Made by a program: the position numbers and the translations under genes. A stretch of 64,000 bases of DNA from Bacteroidales bacterium (GTDB lineage: Bacteria; Bacteroidota; Bacteroidia; Bacteroidales; UBA932), in the NCBI GenBank assembly GCA_023667095.1, contig JAMPAT010000008.1, positions 1-64,000 of the forward strand. Reading direction: 5' to 3'. Below the pieces are notes generated by a model that saw only the letters and a list, made by a program, of their open reading frames with translations, made no database searches and was not told the DNA's origin. This document shows, piece by piece, positions 1 through 8,840 of this stretch (positions are counted from its first letter, which is position 1; each line of letters starts with the position of its first letter).

Positions 1-54
1 TTTAATCCTGATTTTTAGGTTTAAGGCTCGTTGCTTTGTTGTAATCTGCTATTG

Positions 55-1398
55 GTAAGCATCCGAACAACAGCATATTGTATCGTTCATCGCATCCCGC
101 TACTTTTGCATAAAAAAGTAAAGCTTATGATGACACGCGAAGAAATCCTCTCGATTGAGGAGTACTGTGCAGAGCATGGGCGCTCTCACACAAGAAGCGC
201 CTGGAAGAACTCGGAATACCGTTCTGGAACTTCTATAGGGCAAGGCAGAAGTACAGGAAAGCTGACGGGCAGGAAGCCCGGCCAGTTCATCCAGTTGTCC
301 CCAGTCCGGCATGTGCCTCAGACGATGCCTCCGGCACGTACAGCCGTCAAGCCGGCCACACCGACGGAGGAAAAGAGCGGGAGCTATCTCACGATCGAGC
401 TCCAGACCCGCACTGGCACAGCGATGCGCATCCAGGGCGTGCTGACTCCGGCCCATCTGAGGGAGCTAATCGCAGCCGGCAATGTTCAGCCTTGACAACA
501 CCATGCGCTACTGGCTGTACAGCAAGCCGGTCAATATGCGCATGGGCTTCAACGGCCTGAGCGGCATAGTGAACAACAGCATAGGGATGAGCATGCGCAG
601 CGGAGATGTGTTTGTGTTCATCAATGCCGCAAGGAACAGGATGAAGATCCTTCACCGCGAGGACGGAGGCCTCGTGCTGTATGCGCTGCGCACCGAGATG
701 GGCCGAATGCGCATGCCCTTCTCCGGCGACCCCGACGAGATAGCCAGCAGCCTCTGCCATGCGGACCTCATATCTGCAGCCTGGGCCCATGCAAGGCGCA
801 AGTTCGTTGAAGCTCTTGACGAAGACCGGAAGCACGCAAGCGAAGCCCTCGTATACATAGACAGGCTGTACGGTATCGAGAAGGAGATGCAGGAAGCCGG
901 CCTTGACAGCGGTGGAGTCCGGAAACGCCGCCAGGAGGAATCCTACAAGATAATCCAGGAGTTCGAGAAATGGATGGACTCCGTGTCCGGCTGCCTCACT
1001 CCCAAATCCAGGATGGGAAGGACCCTGGTCTATACCTACACCCTTCTTCCTCGTCTGAGCCGATATGTCCTTGACGGCAGATACAGCATCGACAACAACG
1101 GTGTGGAGAATGCAATCCGCCCTCTCGCCATCGGAAGAAAGAACTACCTCTTCTGCGGAAACCACGACGCAGCCGTCAGAGCAGCCATCGTATACTCGCT
1201 CCTCGGCAGCTGCAAGGCCCACAACGTTGATGTGCGGACATGGCTGGAAGACACCCTCAGAAGAATCCCGACAGAAAAACGCATTGACCAGCTACTGCCA
1301 GGCAACTGGCAGGCAATAACCAGCTACTGGCCGCCACTACACGGTACCTCGGTACTACCGCCTAATTGCTATCTATATGTATTTGGTCGGATGCTTAC
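55..1398 (+). mobile_element. IS66-family insertion sequence, internally deleted remnant
   Basis: Imperfect terminal inverted repeats bound this remnant. The left end reads GTAAGCATCCGAACAA (55-70), and the right end (1383-1398) is its reverse complement with one mismatch. Between them lie a decayed tnpA and a chimeric ORF joining the start of tnpB to the end of tnpC. A complete IS66 is usually well over 2 kb, so about half is missing. The eight bases outside each end do not match, so no target duplication is visible. The right end sits inside a decayed Fic gene. Confidence 0.8.
127..495 (+). pseudogene. tnpA: IS66 TnpA-like accessory protein, frameshifted
   Basis: The reading frame begins MTREEILSIEEYCAEHG, which resembles the start of Bacteroidales IS66 TnpA. 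The expected continuation KKRLEELGIPFWNFYRA lies in another frame (about 189-267), and the first frame resumes with PGQFIQLSP at about 277. Two compensating frameshifts therefore keep an ORF open across the region but scramble the middle of the protein. The gene overlaps the next ORF by 14 bases, as IS66 accessory genes often do. It is almost certainly non-functional. Confidence 0.7.
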
Positions 1399-1438
1399 AA
1401 GTCAACAATCTCCTCGAACATACGTAAGGTCTATCTGA
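482..1438 (+). pseudogene. Chimeric IS66 TnpB-TnpC remnant
   Basis: The first ~80 residues are IS66 TnpB (Orf2): MFSLDNTMRYWLYSKPVNMR and the MRMGFNGLSG segment. From about residue 95 the sequence becomes the C-terminal half of the TnpC transposase, with WAHARRKFVEA and later DNNGVENAIRPLAIGRKNY. The end of tnpB and the catalytic N-terminal part of tnpC are missing, so a deletion joined the two genes in frame. The ORF runs 40 bases past the right terminal repeat. The product would lack the full DDE triad and cannot be an active transposase. Confidence 0.85.
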
Positions 1439-1659
1439 ACGCGATGGTAAATGTCACCCTTTACCTTAGCCTCTTTCTGCTCACTTAAAGCCAGCAGAAT
1501 AGGAGATACCTTTCTCTTTGATTTCCTTTTGGGCAGCTCGGCCTCAACGGGCATATTCCATGTCTTGCCAATAAGAAAAGCTCCTTCGCGCAATAATTGC
1601 GAGCTGTCCTTTCAGACACCATGCGCTTCTGCCTATTCTTTTACTGATATGTATTCCAT
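1402..1659 (-). pseudogene. Decayed Fic-family gene start, truncated by IS66
   Basis: From an ATG at 1659 the minus strand reads MEYISVKE, a stop, then AEAHGV. A winged-HTH-like run VSERTARNYCAK lies in another frame, and the first frame continues with EGAFLIGKTWNMPVEAELPK and later YHRVQIDLTY. This order (small HTH domain, linker, Q-IDLTY) matches the N terminus of HTH-Fic proteins from gut bacteria. The catalytic Fic core would lie beyond 1402, where the IS66 end begins. Stops and frameshifts show it is dead. The family call rests on the N-terminal pattern only. Confidence 0.5.
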
Positions 1660-1843
1660 CTGTCGGCAAGTTTTAATGATATTTTCCAATGCAAAGATAG
1701 CGGAACTTGCCGTTACCGGCAAATTCTGAGACGCTTGTCGATATTAGTTGTTTTTGTTCTTTTATGTATATACTTCTGATAAACATTCATGTATCACCAT
1801 TTTCAAATTTTTTAGTGATTGTTTGCGACATTGAATGTAATTT

Positions 1844-2170
1844 ATGACTTTGCATTATTCAAAGTGGAACTTTAGATTTTTGCCGTATGGATTATATTAC
1901 GTCCTGACAAATTCCTCGCGCCCTGTAGAGCCGAGGACATACCGTAATTATTATAGGAAAGTTATGTCGCAGCTGGATTTGCCTGTGCTGAAATTCCATG
2001 GCCTCAGGCATAGCTTTGCTACGAGATGCATTGAAAGCAAATGTGACTATAAGACCGTCAGTGTACTGCTTGGGCATTCGAACATCAGCACGACCCTTAA
2101 TCTCTATGTGCATCCGGACAAGGAGCAGAAACGGAAATGTGTCGAGCAGATGTTCAGGACATTGAAGTAG
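1844..2170 (+). pseudogene. Tyrosine recombinase, C-terminal fragment
   Basis: The fragment carries the last part of the phage-integrase catalytic domain: HGLRHSFATR with the HxxR pair, LLGHSNISTT with the second conserved His, and the nucleophile region LNLYVHP. A TAA stop lies immediately before the ATG. The N-terminal DNA-binding domains and the first catalytic Arg are absent, since the family is normally 300-400 residues. It is probably left from an integrated element whose other parts were lost. Confidence 0.75.
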
Positions 2171-2188
2171 CTGCCTTACGATGTGATA

Positions 2189-3259
2189 TTACGCTATGGC
2201 AATGGTGATGGCATAGCCTCCTGCAACGAGCCAGATGTAGAGCAGGCCGGCAAGTATGAACGGCTTGGCACCGGCCTGCCTGAACTTGTCAAAACTGGTC
2301 TCGGCACCGAGTGCTGTCATTGCCATCGTCAGGAGGAATGTATCGAAGCTGTTTATTGCACCAGTGGCTTTTGACAGTGTATCCTGAGGTATTGCCGGTA
2401 TTGCCTGGAGCAGGGAATTCAGACCGATTACGGCTATGAACCAGAAAGCAAACCATGGAACGGTTATTTTTCCCTTTGCCTCTGTAGCCTGCGGGGATGC
2501 CTTGCTCCTTTTCCTTGATATGCGTCCGATTGCAAATCCCATGATGACGAGGACCGGTGCAAGCAGCATCACTCGTATCATCTTGGTGATTGTGGCTGCA
2601 TCAGCGACATTCCCTCCTGCTGCATCGATTGCATTTCCTGCACCTACTACATGTGCGACTTCGTGCAGTGTTGCACCAGTATAGACTGCGACCTGCCTGT
2701 CGCTCATGCCGTCAAGGATGCCGCTGCGGTACATGACAGGGTAGAGGAACATCGACATGGTTCCGAATATCACTACTGTGGAAACAGCCACTGCTGTCTT
2801 GTGCGGCTCGCATTTTACTACCGGTTCAGCTCCGAGTACGGCAGCTGCTCCGCAGATTGCACTTCCTGTAGAGGTCATCAGGGCTGTCTGGCTGTCCATT
2901 TTCAGAAGCTTTCCGAGCAGGATGCCTATGAGCATTGTCCCTGTGACGATGATAAGGTCTGCATATATTGCCGGCAGCCCTATTTCAAGCACCTGCTGGA
3001 AAGTGAGCCTGAAGCCATACAGTATGACTCCGAGCCTGAGTACCTGCTTTGAGCAGAATCTTATTCCAGGCACCCATGTCTGCGGCAGATTGTTGCGTAG
3101 GCTGTTCGCATATATCATACCGAGAACGATGCCGACAATCAATGGACTGAACGACAGCTTCCTTATGAAATCAAATTCTGCAATATAGAACGCAGAGAAC
3201 GAGAACAGTACAATCAGCAGAATCCCGTGCAGAACATCTGCTTTATTTCCTTTTAACAT
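2189..3259 (-). CDS. YeiH/UPF0324-family putative sulfate exporter, membrane protein
   Basis: This is a 356-residue polytopic membrane protein rich in hydrophobic segments. It contains the family signatures VLRLGVILYGFRLT, STGSAICGAAAVLGAEPVV and TLHEVAHVVGAG. YeiH-family proteins are predicted inner-membrane exporters of sulfate or related oxyanions, and that substrate is inferred from the family only. I chose ATG 3259 because the longer frame upstream runs into the neighbouring helicase gene and the residues from MLKGNKADVL match the usual family length. It follows the helicase gene by 68 bases in the same direction and may share its transcript. Confidence 0.85.
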   Translation of the reverse strand: MLKGNKADVLHGILLIVLFSFSAFYIAEFDFIRKLSFSPLIVGIVLGMIYANSLRNNLPQTWVPGIRFCSKQVLRLGVILYGFRLTFQQVLEIGLPAIYADLIIVTGTMLIGILLGKLLKMDSQTALMTSTGSAICGAAAVLGAEPVVKCEPHKTAVAVSTVVIFGTMSMFLYPVMYRSGILDGMSDRQVAVYTGATLHEVAHVVGAGNAIDAAGGNVADAATITKMIRVMLLAPVLVIMGFAIGRISRKRSKASPQATEAKGKITVPWFAFWFIAVIGLNSLLQAIPAIPQDTLSKATGAINSFDTFLLTMAMTALGAETSFDKFRQAGAKPFILAGLLYIWLVAGGYAITIAIA

Positions 3260-3327
3260 ATTGTCCGGTAGTATTTTTGCCGGCAAATGTAGCATGAATC
3301 CAGAAAAAAGCAAAATCTTCTGTCCAG

Positions 3328-6300
3328 TCATTGCCTCTGCGACATCAGTCCTGGTGGCTGTTTCCTGAACATAATGTCCGGAAGGACAATCGGTATTTCT
3401 TTGCGTACTGTTGTCCCGTCTGAGGTTTCTTCGTAAGACCAATACACGATAAAGCGTACTTGTGCTTTACATGGCAAATATCCATCTTTTGCCAGTTCCG
3501 AGACTTTCTTGCGGAAATTTTCGGAGAATCTTGCGATATTGACAGTATTCCCGTTGATTTCAGCTGATAGACAGTCTTCATTGACTTTTAGCCTTGTTCC
3601 TGAATAAAGGTTTCTGACAAAAGTTTCCCTGTTCTTGAAAAATCCAAGGAAGACATCCCTGTGTGAAAGCTGCATCATGAGTTCATCGGGAGTGCTGTAG
3701 ACAGTTCTGTCTATGGATACCAGTGCTGATGATGTCTTGAAGCTCAGTGGAATGCATCTGCTATAATGTACGGAAAGGTTAGTCTTTGCCCTTGTCAAGG
3801 CAACATATATGGCCCTGCGTTCGTTGTCACTGAATTTCACCATGCCTTTCAGTGATATGTATACATTGTCATATTCATGTCCCTTGGATTTGTGTATAGT
3901 GGAGACAATGACTGTATTGTTCTCTGTCTGCCCGTCATCTGGCTCATTTGTCCTGTTGCTGAAATCCTCGATTCTTGATTCGGCAATGAAGTTTTTCAGG
4001 TCGGAAACATATTTTGTCCGGTATTCAGATTCAAATGCTGATATGCAGTTGTCCAATATAGGCAGGCATCTGCTTTTGCTGTATTCCTTGTCCAGCTTGT
4101 CTTTGGCTGCCGCCCATGCTGCTTCTGTGATTATCGCACTGCCGTTTTGGCTGAAACAGTCAATCAGTGCCCTGAATTCGGAAAGGTTGTCCAGAGAAAA
4201 ACCGTCATTGGACTGTATAAGCCGGGCCTTCCTGCCGGAACGCATCAGCATTGCTGCAAGTATCAGTGCATCCTGGTTGGTGAAGGTAAGCACGCATGTG
4301 GTTCCAGGCAGCTTTTCAGATAGGATTTCATTGATTATGGCCTCTTCATAGGTATCTGATGGGTGCATTGTGAATTTCGCTTTTCCGCGTTCAGGGCATG
4401 TCGGAATAATAGGAGATGATTTCATCCTGCCGGAAATGGACGTTACGAAATTGTTGGCACATTCGATTATACCTGTGGCACTTCTGAAGTTTTCCAGCAT
4501 ATTGTAGACCGTTGCTCCATATTTTCTTACCAATGTATGCAGGTGTCTTGAGTCGGAACCTCTGAAAGTGTATATATTCTGGTCATCGTCACCGACTGCA
4601 ATGACACGCATGTCCTCGTTCTTTCCCATGAGTTCTTCCACAAGCGCAAATTCATTGTCGCTCATGTCCTGTGCCTCATCGATTACGAGTATGGATTTTG
4701 TGATTCTGCTGGTTTCTACCCTGCCTTCCCGGATTTCTGTGACAGCATCCTTCACTACATCTGCCGATTTCTCCAAAGAGCCATGTTGGCCGAGCAGGTC
4801 GAATGCGTATGAGTGGAAAGTCTTGATTTCTACATATTTTGCTGCATTGCCGATAATTCCTGCCAATCTGTTCTTGAATTCAGTGGCAGCAGCCCGTGAA
4901 AATGTAAGCATCAGCAGCTGTTCTGACTTTACATCCTCCATCATCAGCAATGACGCAAGTTTTCTCACAAGCACAAATGTCTTTCCGCTTCCAGGGCCTG
5001 CCGGGACAACTATATATTGTGAGTCTTTGTCTGATATGATTCTCTTTTGTGTAGGGGTCAGTTTCCCGAAAATTTCATTGTACTTGATTGGACTTATGTT
5101 CAGTGAAATCTCCTTTTCACGTGATGGATTGAAATATTTCTTTATGAATTTCTTGAAGTCCATCTGGAAATAATCCTTGACGTACTCCATTGCCTTGCTG
5201 TAGTCTCTGACAATCATATTGGCAAATTCGCCTACAATATGGATCTGCTGTATACGCTGCCTGTAGAATTCGTTCAGGTTCTGGTAATCTTCTTTCTTGT
5301 ATCTCAGCTTGTTGTCGGCTATACGCTCAATTTCAAGCTTGTTGTACAGGACCATGAATCCTCCTTCAATGCTTATGATTCCGGTCTTTGCGAGGAACAG
5401 AAAGGCCTCCTGGACGTCTTCAAGGGATGCTTCATGCAGATAACGCTCTGAATTGCCGTTGAAGGAATCCCGTATCCTTGCCAAGGAGAAATTCACAGTG
5501 ATGTATTCCTGTCCATGAGAAAGGTTTTCCATGGTTGCCAGCTCTGTCAGTATGAACCGGCATATTCCAATGCGGAATTCCTGCCTGTCCTTCAATTTTG
5601 CAGCAGGTGAATCCTGGGTGATGTCTATCCGGTCGTTTCCGATAGGGACGGATTTGCTCAAATAGTTCTGTATCCTCCAGAAAAACAGGATTGTCCTTAT
5701 GTCTTTGACACTTGATTTGGCAATGCCTTCAAGGATAAGTTCTTCGTTTATTTCCTTCAAGTCAAATGTCTGCTGGGCATCGTTGAGCAATCTAAGCAGG
5801 TATGATTCAATCTTTGCAAACAGTTCCAGCCTTGGTGCCAGCCTTTTACGCAGAAATGCAGTCATGTCATTGTCTTTTGCGAGGATTCCTGCACATCGCA
5901 TCCTTTCTACTGCCTTGATCACTTTTGAGGTTTCTATGCCGAGCATGTCGGAGAGATAGTCTATGCGGGATTCAGCCTCCGATGTTCCGGCAACGGCACG
6001 CCTTTTTTCAGAAATAAGTGACTTTATTATTCTTCTGGAGTTGATTCTCTCCTCCTCTGTGAAGTCTGGCCAGGAATCTATTTGTGCTACGGCAGTCTCA
6101 TAGTCTCCAGGAACTATGCTTGTTGCGAATATTCTTGGGCTGTTCATCCCTCTCCTGACGAATCCTGCGTTCTCCAGCGCAGATATCGCACTCTTGACTT
6201 TGGTCTCGATGTCCTTTGTCTCTTCCCAGCCTGCTTTCCTTGCAATTTCAAGCGAAGATATATGTATCCTGGTCCTGCTGTGCGTCAGCATCTTTACAGC

Positions 6301-8169
6301 TTTCCATACCTGGTTGATTTCACTGAGTGTCAGTTTTGTCTGGTTCAGCAGTATGAAATGCTTGTTCAGGTCATCGTCATTGTACAGTACATAGCAGTCT
6401 GCATTTGAATGTATGTCACGTCCTGCCCTTCCTGCTTCCTGTATATAGTTTTCCAGAGAATCTGAAATTTCATAATGTACCACAAGCCCGACATCGCTCT
6501 TGTCTACTCCCATGCCGAATGCTGATGTAGCCACCATTATCTGTACATTGTTGTCCATGAATTCTTCCTGGTTCCGGACTTTGACAATTGTCTCCATCTG
6601 GCCATGGAATGCCTTTGCGGAAAATCCGTCATTGCATAATTGCATCGCAAGATCTTCAGCCAGCCTTGTCCTTGAGACATAGACAATTGTCGGGCATGTC
6701 TTCTCTTCAAGCAAGGCGCGGAGCGTAACGTATTTTTCCTTCGGGGAATCTTTGTGAAGTACTGTATATCTGAGGTTGGTTCTTGTAGCACTGGAAGTGA
6801 ACTTTTTCAGGACAATTCCATTCTGTCTTGAGAAGTAGTCCGATATGTCGCTGATTACTTTCGGCTTGGCAGTTGCTGTAAAGCAGGATACCGGAATATT
6901 CCTGTTGAGACCTTTCTTTTTCTGGAGTTCCCTGAGGAATTCTCCTATGTACATATATTCAATTCTGAAATCCTGGCCCCATGCGGAAAAGCAATGTGCT
7001 TCATCTATGACAAACCTGGATATGGCCCTGGACATCAGTATCTTTTCTATTGTCTTGGACCTCAGCTGCTCAGGAGCTATATACAGCAGATTCGCTTTTC
7101 CGCTCCGGACTCTCTCCAATGTCTCCGCCCGTTCAATTGGAGACAGCAGACCGTTGATATACACTGCGTCCGTTATGCCTTTTTTCTCCAGGTTCTCTAC
7201 CTGGTCCTTCATCAGTGACTGCAAAGGTGATATCACGACTGTCAATGATCTGGACATGCTGCCTTCTATCAGGGCAGGAAGCTGGAATGTCAATGATTTT
7301 CCGCCTCCGGTCGGAAATACAGCCAAAAGTGATTCACCTTGTATTGCTGCATTCACTGCACTCTCCTGAAGCGGTTCACCGTCGTATTTCCTGAAATCGT
7401 CATATCCGAACCATTTCTTTAGTGCTTTTCTTGCATCAAGATATTCATTGCAATATCTGCATCCCTGGTCTTTGCAAGGTGTGTTCCTCAGAATATGGAT
7501 TATATTTTCCACTTGCGGATAGTTTGCCAGGACCCATGGCGGTGTCATTGAATACCTGTCATCTGTGCGTATTGCTGCTATGGCGTATGCCAGCTCTATG
7601 CTGTCTTTCCGTGCAATGCCGGAAATGTCTGCATTTGTACATATAAGGCCGTCAAGTATTTCCTTTATGCTGTCGGACTTTGACCTGAAAAGTGATGACA
7701 GGCGGCTTGATGAATAGTCAATGTATTCAAAGAATCCGCTGAAATGCCCGTCACTGGCCAGCAGGTCGTGATAGATCCTTTTCAACTTTTCAGGAAGGGC
7801 TTCAAATGCAGTGATTTCGTCCTCGAAAAGCAGTTTGGCTTTCAGAGAGTCATTAAGTGGATTGTTCAGGTCATCAGACAGGAGCTTGTCGTCTTTAAGC
7901 AGTTTGTGGTATGGCTCTTCGGGGAAGAGGAGCGGGGACATATATAACGTGTCTATCAGGGTATATTCCTTGCGGAAGAAAGGACGCAGATATTTTATGT
8001 CATGCGAGATGATATTGTGTCCGCACAGATATTCGCAGCTGCCTATGAATTGTATGAAGTCACTGATTTTTGATGAATGGAATCTGTCACCGTTCCATTT
8101 GACTGCTCCGATGTCCAGTATCCGTCCTTTTGCACTTACTTCAATGTCAATATATGCTATGTTTTTCAT
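3328..8169 (-). CDS. DEDD exonuclease - RecQ helicase - UvrD/Rep-like helicase fusion
   Basis: A 1613-residue protein carrying three activities. Residues 1-120 look like a DEDDh 3'-5' exonuclease (YIDIE, then GHNIISHDIKYL near 50-61, and NDSLKAKLL near 106). Residues ~260-700 are a RecQ-type SF2 helicase: FPTGGGKS near 285-292, VIDEAHCFSAWGQDFR near 387-402, and the SATRTNLRY and QEAGRAGR regions. The C-terminal third is a UvrD/PcrA-type SF1 helicase: VPAGPGSGKT, LVIDEAQDMSD, VGDDDQNIYTFRGSD, VSTIHKSKGHEYDN and VALTRAKTNL. All motifs look intact. It probably acts in DNA repair or replication restart, or as a nuclease-helicase against foreign DNA. sbcCD lies just upstream. Confidence 0.88.
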   Translation of the reverse strand: MKNIAYIDIEVSAKGRILDIGAVKWNGDRFHSSKISDFIQFIGSCEYLCGHNIISHDIKYLRPFFRKEYTLIDTLYMSPLLFPEEPYHKLLKDDKLLSDDLNNPLNDSLKAKLLFEDEITAFEALPEKLKRIYHDLLASDGHFSGFFEYIDYSSSRLSSLFRSKSDSIKEILDGLICTNADISGIARKDSIELAYAIAAIRTDDRYSMTPPWVLANYPQVENIIHILRNTPCKDQGCRYCNEYLDARKALKKWFGYDDFRKYDGEPLQESAVNAAIQGESLLAVFPTGGGKSLTFQLPALIEGSMSRSLTVVISPLQSLMKDQVENLEKKGITDAVYINGLLSPIERAETLERVRSGKANLLYIAPEQLRSKTIEKILMSRAISRFVIDEAHCFSAWGQDFRIEYMYIGEFLRELQKKKGLNRNIPVSCFTATAKPKVISDISDYFSRQNGIVLKKFTSSATRTNLRYTVLHKDSPKEKYVTLRALLEEKTCPTIVYVSRTRLAEDLAMQLCNDGFSAKAFHGQMETIVKVRNQEEFMDNNVQIMVATSAFGMGVDKSDVGLVVHYEISDSLENYIQEAGRAGRDIHSNADCYVLYNDDDLNKHFILLNQTKLTLSEINQVWKAVKMLTHSRTRIHISSLEIARKAGWEETKDIETKVKSAISALENAGFVRRGMNSPRIFATSIVPGDYETAVAQIDSWPDFTEEERINSRRIIKSLISEKRRAVAGTSEAESRIDYLSDMLGIETSKVIKAVERMRCAGILAKDNDMTAFLRKRLAPRLELFAKIESYLLRLLNDAQQTFDLKEINEELILEGIAKSSVKDIRTILFFWRIQNYLSKSVPIGNDRIDITQDSPAAKLKDRQEFRIGICRFILTELATMENLSHGQEYITVNFSLARIRDSFNGNSERYLHEASLEDVQEAFLFLAKTGIISIEGGFMVLYNKLEIERIADNKLRYKKEDYQNLNEFYRQRIQQIHIVGEFANMIVRDYSKAMEYVKDYFQMDFKKFIKKYFNPSREKEISLNISPIKYNEIFGKLTPTQKRIISDKDSQYIVVPAGPGSGKTFVLVRKLASLLMMEDVKSEQLLMLTFSRAAATEFKNRLAGIIGNAAKYVEIKTFHSYAFDLLGQHGSLEKSADVVKDAVTEIREGRVETSRITKSILVIDEAQDMSDNEFALVEELMGKNEDMRVIAVGDDDQNIYTFRGSDSRHLHTLVRKYGATVYNMLENFRSATGIIECANNFVTSISGRMKSSPIIPTCPERGKAKFTMHPSDTYEEAIINEILSEKLPGTTCVLTFTNQDALILAAMLMRSGRKARLIQSNDGFSLDNLSEFRALIDCFSQNGSAIITEAAWAAAKDKLDKEYSKSRCLPILDNCISAFESEYRTKYVSDLKNFIAESRIEDFSNRTNEPDDGQTENNTVIVSTIHKSKGHEYDNVYISLKGMVKFSDNERRAIYVALTRAKTNLSVHYSRCIPLSFKTSSALVSIDRTVYSTPDELMMQLSHRDVFLGFFKNRETFVRNLYSGTRLKVNEDCLSAEINGNTVNIARFSENFRKKVSELAKDGYLPCKAQVRFIVYWSYEETSDGTTVRKEIPIVLPDIMFRKQPPGLMSQRQ

Positions 8170-8220
8170 ATCTGTCTTACGATATGGTGCTTTTCATTTG
8201 GTTGTCTCACTTTCAGTATG

Positions 8221-8251
8221 CAAAATTATTGATTTCTTTTGCGTTTGCAAA
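8221..8251 (-). promoter_or_regulatory. Bacteroides-type promoter for the exonuclease-RecQ-UvrD gene
   Basis: Read on the minus strand, TAATTTTG (8221-8228) matches the -7 consensus TAnnTTTG. TTTG at 8248-8251 lies 19 bases upstream, the usual place for the -33 element. Transcription would begin about 45-50 bases before the start codon at 8169. Confidence 0.55.
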
Positions 8252-8630
8252 ATGCATTCGGCTGAGTTTCTATCAGTTATCTGCCCAAGGATATCCTGAT
8301 TCCTGGGGATGTAATCATGTAATGCTCTCTATATCATTTGATTGGGAATTGTGCTTGGCCAGGTCAGATGCTGTCTATGGGGATCTGTCTGAAAATCAGC
8401 AGGACATAAGTAAGTATATGTTGGAAGGAATGCCGCATGCTGTATTTTCAGATAACTATGGCAGGAACAGGAATTTTTCCGTAACTTTGGAAATCGGTGG
8501 CCTTTAAAGTTATATCGGTTATGGAATGGCATTTATGGGCAATTGCGGCGTTGAACTGCTTTGCCTTTGTGATGTTTGCAGGCGGGTTTGGAGTTGGCTG
8601 CCTTGAGGATATTAATCATGGCAATGAGAG
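8252..8630. other. Intergenic region without a recognised gene
   Basis: Between the promoter of the helicase gene and the small HTH gene I see no supported gene. A short plus-strand frame at about 8322-8507 could encode 61 residues starting MLSISFDWELC, but it has no recognised relatives. Confidence 0.4.
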
Positions 8631-8837
8631 ATGAAGATAGAGGAAGCGATAGTGTACTGCCTGGCAAGCTCCAACAGGGGAATGAGGACAGAGCAGATTG
8701 CAGATATGGTCAACAGCAGGGGACTGCATCTGCGCAAGGACGGGAAGCCTGTGACTTCCGCCCAGGTATATGCAGTAATATGCCGATATCCGGACATGTT
8801 TGTCAAGGCAGAGGGACGTATAATGCTGATGATATGA
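8631..8837 (+). CDS. Small HARE-HTH-like winged-helix protein
   Basis: A 68-residue protein that is one compact domain: KIEEAIVYCLASSNRGMRTE, then IADMVNSRGLHLRKDGKPVT, then AQVYAVICRYPDMFV. This is the HARE-HTH pattern (helix, 'MRTEQIAD' recognition-type helix, and the RKDG wing region), found alone or at the N termini of restriction and DNA-repair proteins in Bacteroidales. It presumably binds DNA. It ends 4 bases before the 3' end of sbcC, which is convergent. Its role is unknown, and proximity to sbcCD suggests a repair or phage-related connection by inference only. Confidence 0.6.
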   Translation: MKIEEAIVYCLASSNRGMRTEQIADMVNSRGLHLRKDGKPVTSAQVYAVICRYPDMFVKAEGRIMLMI

Positions 8838-8840
8838 GAA

